DNA of 64,000 nucleotides, from NCBI RefSeq assembly GCF_900172315.1, contig NZ_FWFV01000002.1:1-64000 (forward strand). The letters are read 5' to 3'. Position 1 is the first letter of the stretch, and every line of letters begins with the position of its first letter. Below, in pieces: positions 62,494 through 64,000 of this stretch. The notes under the pieces were generated by a model. The model saw only the letters and a list, made by a program, of their open reading frames with translations. It was not told the origin of the DNA and did no database searches. Source of the stretch: Palleronia marisminoris. Its GTDB lineage: Bacteria; Pseudomonadota; Alphaproteobacteria; Rhodobacterales; Rhodobacteraceae. The position numbers and the translations under genes are program-made.

Positions 62494-63009
62494 TCACTCC
62501 TCGTCGTCTTCGTCACCATCGAGGTAGTCCATCGGATCCCGGTCGGGATCGTAGTCGATCGCCGGGTCTGCGGGCGGCCGTTCGGTCGCCGTCGCGTGAG
62601 CGTCGGGCTTCCAGAGGCGGAAGCTGTCGCCGCGCCCGGCGAAGACCACGGTATCGTTCGCGGAGATCCCCAGCTTGTCGCGCCCGCGAGCCGGAAGGAC
62701 GATACGACCCGTATCGTCGAGGACGAGCTGCTGCGACTTCTCGTAGATTGCCTCCTCGAGCTGATTGCGGCGGGGATCGGACTTGGGCATCCGCCGGATC
62801 TGCTTTGTGATCTTCTTGAGCCGCGCGAGGGTCATCCCCTCGAGGTAGGGCGTCCGCTCGTCGCCGAAGACCAGAAGGAAGGTTGCGGGGGTGCCTGGCT
62901 CGCGGTCCTGGTGGCCTTGGTCGATCACTTTCCGGAAGTCGGCAGGAATGGAGAGACGCGCCTTGGCGTCGATCTTGTTCTCGTGTTGGCCGATGAACAC
63001 GTCGAACAA
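62494..63009 (-). CDS. mraZ: Transcriptional regulator MraZ
   Basis: DNA-binding regulator of the dcw promoter, with two AbrB-like repeats. The 171-aa product starts with TTG at 63009, eight bases after AAGGAG; no ATG exists nearby. Repeat 1 has the DAKARLSIPADFRK motif near residues 14-27 and repeat 2 the DDTGRIVLPARGRDKLGI motif near 97-114. An acidic tail (DGDEDDEE) of about 35 residues extends past the usual end. It is first gene of the cluster, behind a long leader with a terminator. Confidence 0.93.
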   Translation of the reverse strand: MFDVFIGQHENKIDAKARLSIPADFRKVIDQGHQDREPGTPATFLLVFGDERTPYLEGMTLARLKKITKQIRRMPKSDPRRNQLEEAIYEKSQQLVLDDTGRIVLPARGRDKLGISANDTVVFAGRGDSFRLWKPDAHATATERPPADPAIDYDPDRDPMDYLDGDEDDEE

Positions 63010-63078
63010 AAAGGCTTCTCCTTGACCGACCAGCCGACACGTGATTCAGCTGATTCTGTGGACAGATTTCCCGCGACG

Positions 63079-63120
63079 GAAAACGGCGACCCGAACTGCT
63101 GCCACGGTTCGGATCGCCGT
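63079..63120 (-). terminator. Intrinsic terminator inside the mraZ leader
   Basis: On the minus strand a 14-bp stem (63120-63107 with 63096-63083, one G-U pair) with a 10-base loop is followed by TTTT at the stem end. It lies 70 bases before the mraZ start, with no minus-strand gene upstream for at least 700 bases. It is thus best read as premature termination in the leader. Confidence 0.82.
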
Positions 63121-63303
63121 CAATCCCGTTTACCGGGTTCGTCCGATAGCGCGCGCCACCTGGGGGGATGTCTGCTCGCTCGCGCACCGGATCTTATTGT
63201 CGAAGTGACCGCGTAGTTTTTTGTTTTGAGCTGCCTGTATGAAGCCTGCCATCTTTGCTTTGACGTTCGGGTCTTCGTCGCCCGTTTCGCCTACCGCCCT
63301 TCG
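63079..63303 (-). ncRNA. upsM: Probable UpsM-like leader sRNA upstream of mraZ
   Basis: In Rhodobacter sphaeroides the dcw cluster has a long leader from which a sRNA of about 200 nt, UpsM, is released by premature termination. Here the same position holds an untranslated leader ending in a strong terminator 70 bases before mraZ. The 5-prime end near 63303 is an estimate from a weak promoter-like sequence. The RNA would be about 225 nt. I rely on position and the terminator, not on a sequence alignment. Confidence 0.55.
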
Positions 63304-63304
63304 A

Positions 63305-63340
63305 TGGGTTAGGTATTCCATGGGAATTCATGGGCGACAA
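63305..63340 (-). promoter_or_regulatory. Candidate mraZ promoter with TGGGN repeats (possible MraZ operator)
   Basis: TGGGT (63305), TGGGA (63321) and TGGGC (63331) lie on the plus strand; the last two have the exact 10-base period known for MraZ sites in Escherichia coli. A weak minus-strand promoter candidate, TTGTCG with 17-base spacing to AATACC (63340-63312), overlaps them. Another TGGGA at 63371 keeps the 10-base phase. Confidence 0.38.
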
Positions 63341-63466
63341 CCACAAATCTCGCTCGCCTGCGCCACCGGCTGGGAAAGTATGGCCTAGACCACACAGTCT
63401 CGTGATTCTTTCGTGTTTGATCTGGAATATGTGGTCTCTCCCCGGATCTCGAACACCACATGTGGT
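63340..63466. promoter_or_regulatory. Cluster of five ACCACA/TGTGGT hexamers
   Basis: ACCACA occurs at 63340, 63389 and 63455, and its complement TGTGGT at 63430 and 63461. The last pair forms the perfect 12-bp palindrome ACCACATGTGGT (63455-63466). The cluster lies upstream of the candidate dcw promoter and of the divergent DUF1127 gene. Confidence 0.4.
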
Positions 63467-63834
63467 TGGAAAAATTTCCGACCCGAATGTGGCGCAAATG
63501 AGGCCCCGCCCGACTGAACGCCGTGATCAGGGCCGCCACACGCACGGCTCGAGGCGCTTCAGAAGCGGTTTCCCCCGAATCCCGCGGCAGGTCCCATGAT
63601 TTCCCAATAAGCGGGGTGCTTCCGATTCCCCCACCCTTGGCGCGCGAAGGCCGCGTCCCGCAGATCAGACCGGAGACCTGACCTCATGAGGGGATGCGGG
63701 TGCAGTTAGCGGTCGCGGGGCATTGCGCGTGCTGCATAGCGGCATTGACGATGCCCCAGATTGTGCACTCGCAGCAAACGGCTATTTAGGGGTCAACGCC
63801 GGCGACGACGATGCCAACAAGAGGCCAGAATAGA
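63467..63834. other. Intergenic leader/promoter region of the DUF1127 gene
   Basis: No protein or RNA gene is recognised here. Two GANTC sites (63577 and 63624) are present. Promoter signals for the DUF1127 gene should lie in this stretch but none is clear by eye. Confidence 0.4.
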
Positions 63835-64000
63835 ATGACACTGTCGAACATCCTTCACGTTCCCTTCGCAGAGAACCGTTTCGATGCGTTCCGCCAGGAA
63901 ATGCGTGCCCGTTACGGCGCCTGGAAGGTGTACCGCCAGACCCGCGACGAACTCGGCGCCCTCTCGGACCGCGAGCTCAACGACCTGGGCCTGCATCGCT
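63835..64000 (+). CDS. DUF1127 family protein, cut by the window edge
   Basis: The visible 55 residues start MTLSNILHVPFAENRFDAF and end with LSDRELNDLGLHR, the hallmark of DUF1127 (YjiS-like) proteins. Small arginine-rich members of this family bind RNA in some alphaproteobacteria and act in stress and phosphate or RNA metabolism. The C-terminal end lies outside the window. It is divergent from the mraZ leader. Confidence 0.85.
   Translation, partial: MTLSNILHVPFAENRFDAFRQEMRARYGAWKVYRQTRDELGALSDRELNDLGLHR

Noticed and set aside
63130-63321. 63-aa minus-strand ORF in the mraZ leader
   Set aside because: Its composition is not absurd for a protein, but there is no ribosome binding site, no recognised family, and it overlaps the presumed leader sRNA and promoter region.

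Overview
The window comes from a high-GC alphaproteobacterium, most likely a member of the Rhodobacterales (Rhodobacteraceae/Roseobacteraceae). The evidence is the long division and cell-wall cluster with its extended leader, the short-form HisG with its HisZ partner, aerobic-type CobS/CobT, class II NrdJ, a DUF1127 gene, and a palindromic repeat starting CTTCATC-TGC-AAATACTCCGGGG that I associate with this group from memory. Coding density is high. I see no rRNA, tRNA, CRISPR array or prophage.

Region 1-5355: a partial transposase-like frame at the left edge, B12-dependent ribonucleotide reductase (nrdJ, minus strand), and two DnaA-box-like sites in the gap to a divergent DUF1489 gene. A secreted repetitive protein follows. 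A complete IS1595-family element has inserted exactly at the stop codon of that gene, with 25-bp perfect terminal repeats and an 8-bp target duplication. Region 5356-13206: hisS-hisZ-hisG, slyX, a small SH3-like exported protein, an acyl-CoA thioesterase and dnaE. Region 13332-23786: a Csp-like four-helix copper protein, a one-TM peptide, then a tightly overlapping purine scavenging operon. It holds xdhA-xdhB-xdhC (xanthine dehydrogenase and its cofactor-insertion chaperone) followed by an ATPase, two permeases and a BMP-type binding protein for a purine/nucleoside ABC importer.

Region 23790-37510: two paralogous lytic-transglycosylase-like exported proteins, gatB, a small lipoprotein, a DUF4177-like protein, BolA, a J-domain protein, MsrB, cobS, a glutamine/serine/glycine-rich exported protein, cobT, an M24 aminopeptidase, DUF427 and a ClC channel. 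CobS/CobT make the cobalamin cofactor that NrdJ uses. Region 37604-40652: a SnoaL-like protein, recN and bamD.

Region 40739-63009 is the dcw cluster on the minus strand: mraZ-rsmH-ftsL-ftsI-murE-murF-mraY-murD-ftsW-murG-murC-murB-ddl-ftsQ-ftsA-ftsZ, continuing into lpxC and bamD. Two genes interrupt it: purU between murC and murB, and a flavoprotein on the opposite strand between ftsW and murD. Upstream of mraZ (63010-63834) is a long untranslated leader. It contains a strong intrinsic terminator in the position expected for the Rhodobacter leader sRNA UpsM, TGGGN repeats that may be the MraZ operator, and a cluster of ACCACA/TGTGGT hexamers. A divergent DUF1127 gene runs off the right edge.

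I found no clear undescribed multi-gene system. The most interesting signals are regulatory or repeat-based: the mraZ leader, the palindromic repeat translated inside xdhA, the DnaA boxes at nrdJ, and the stop-codon IS insertion.
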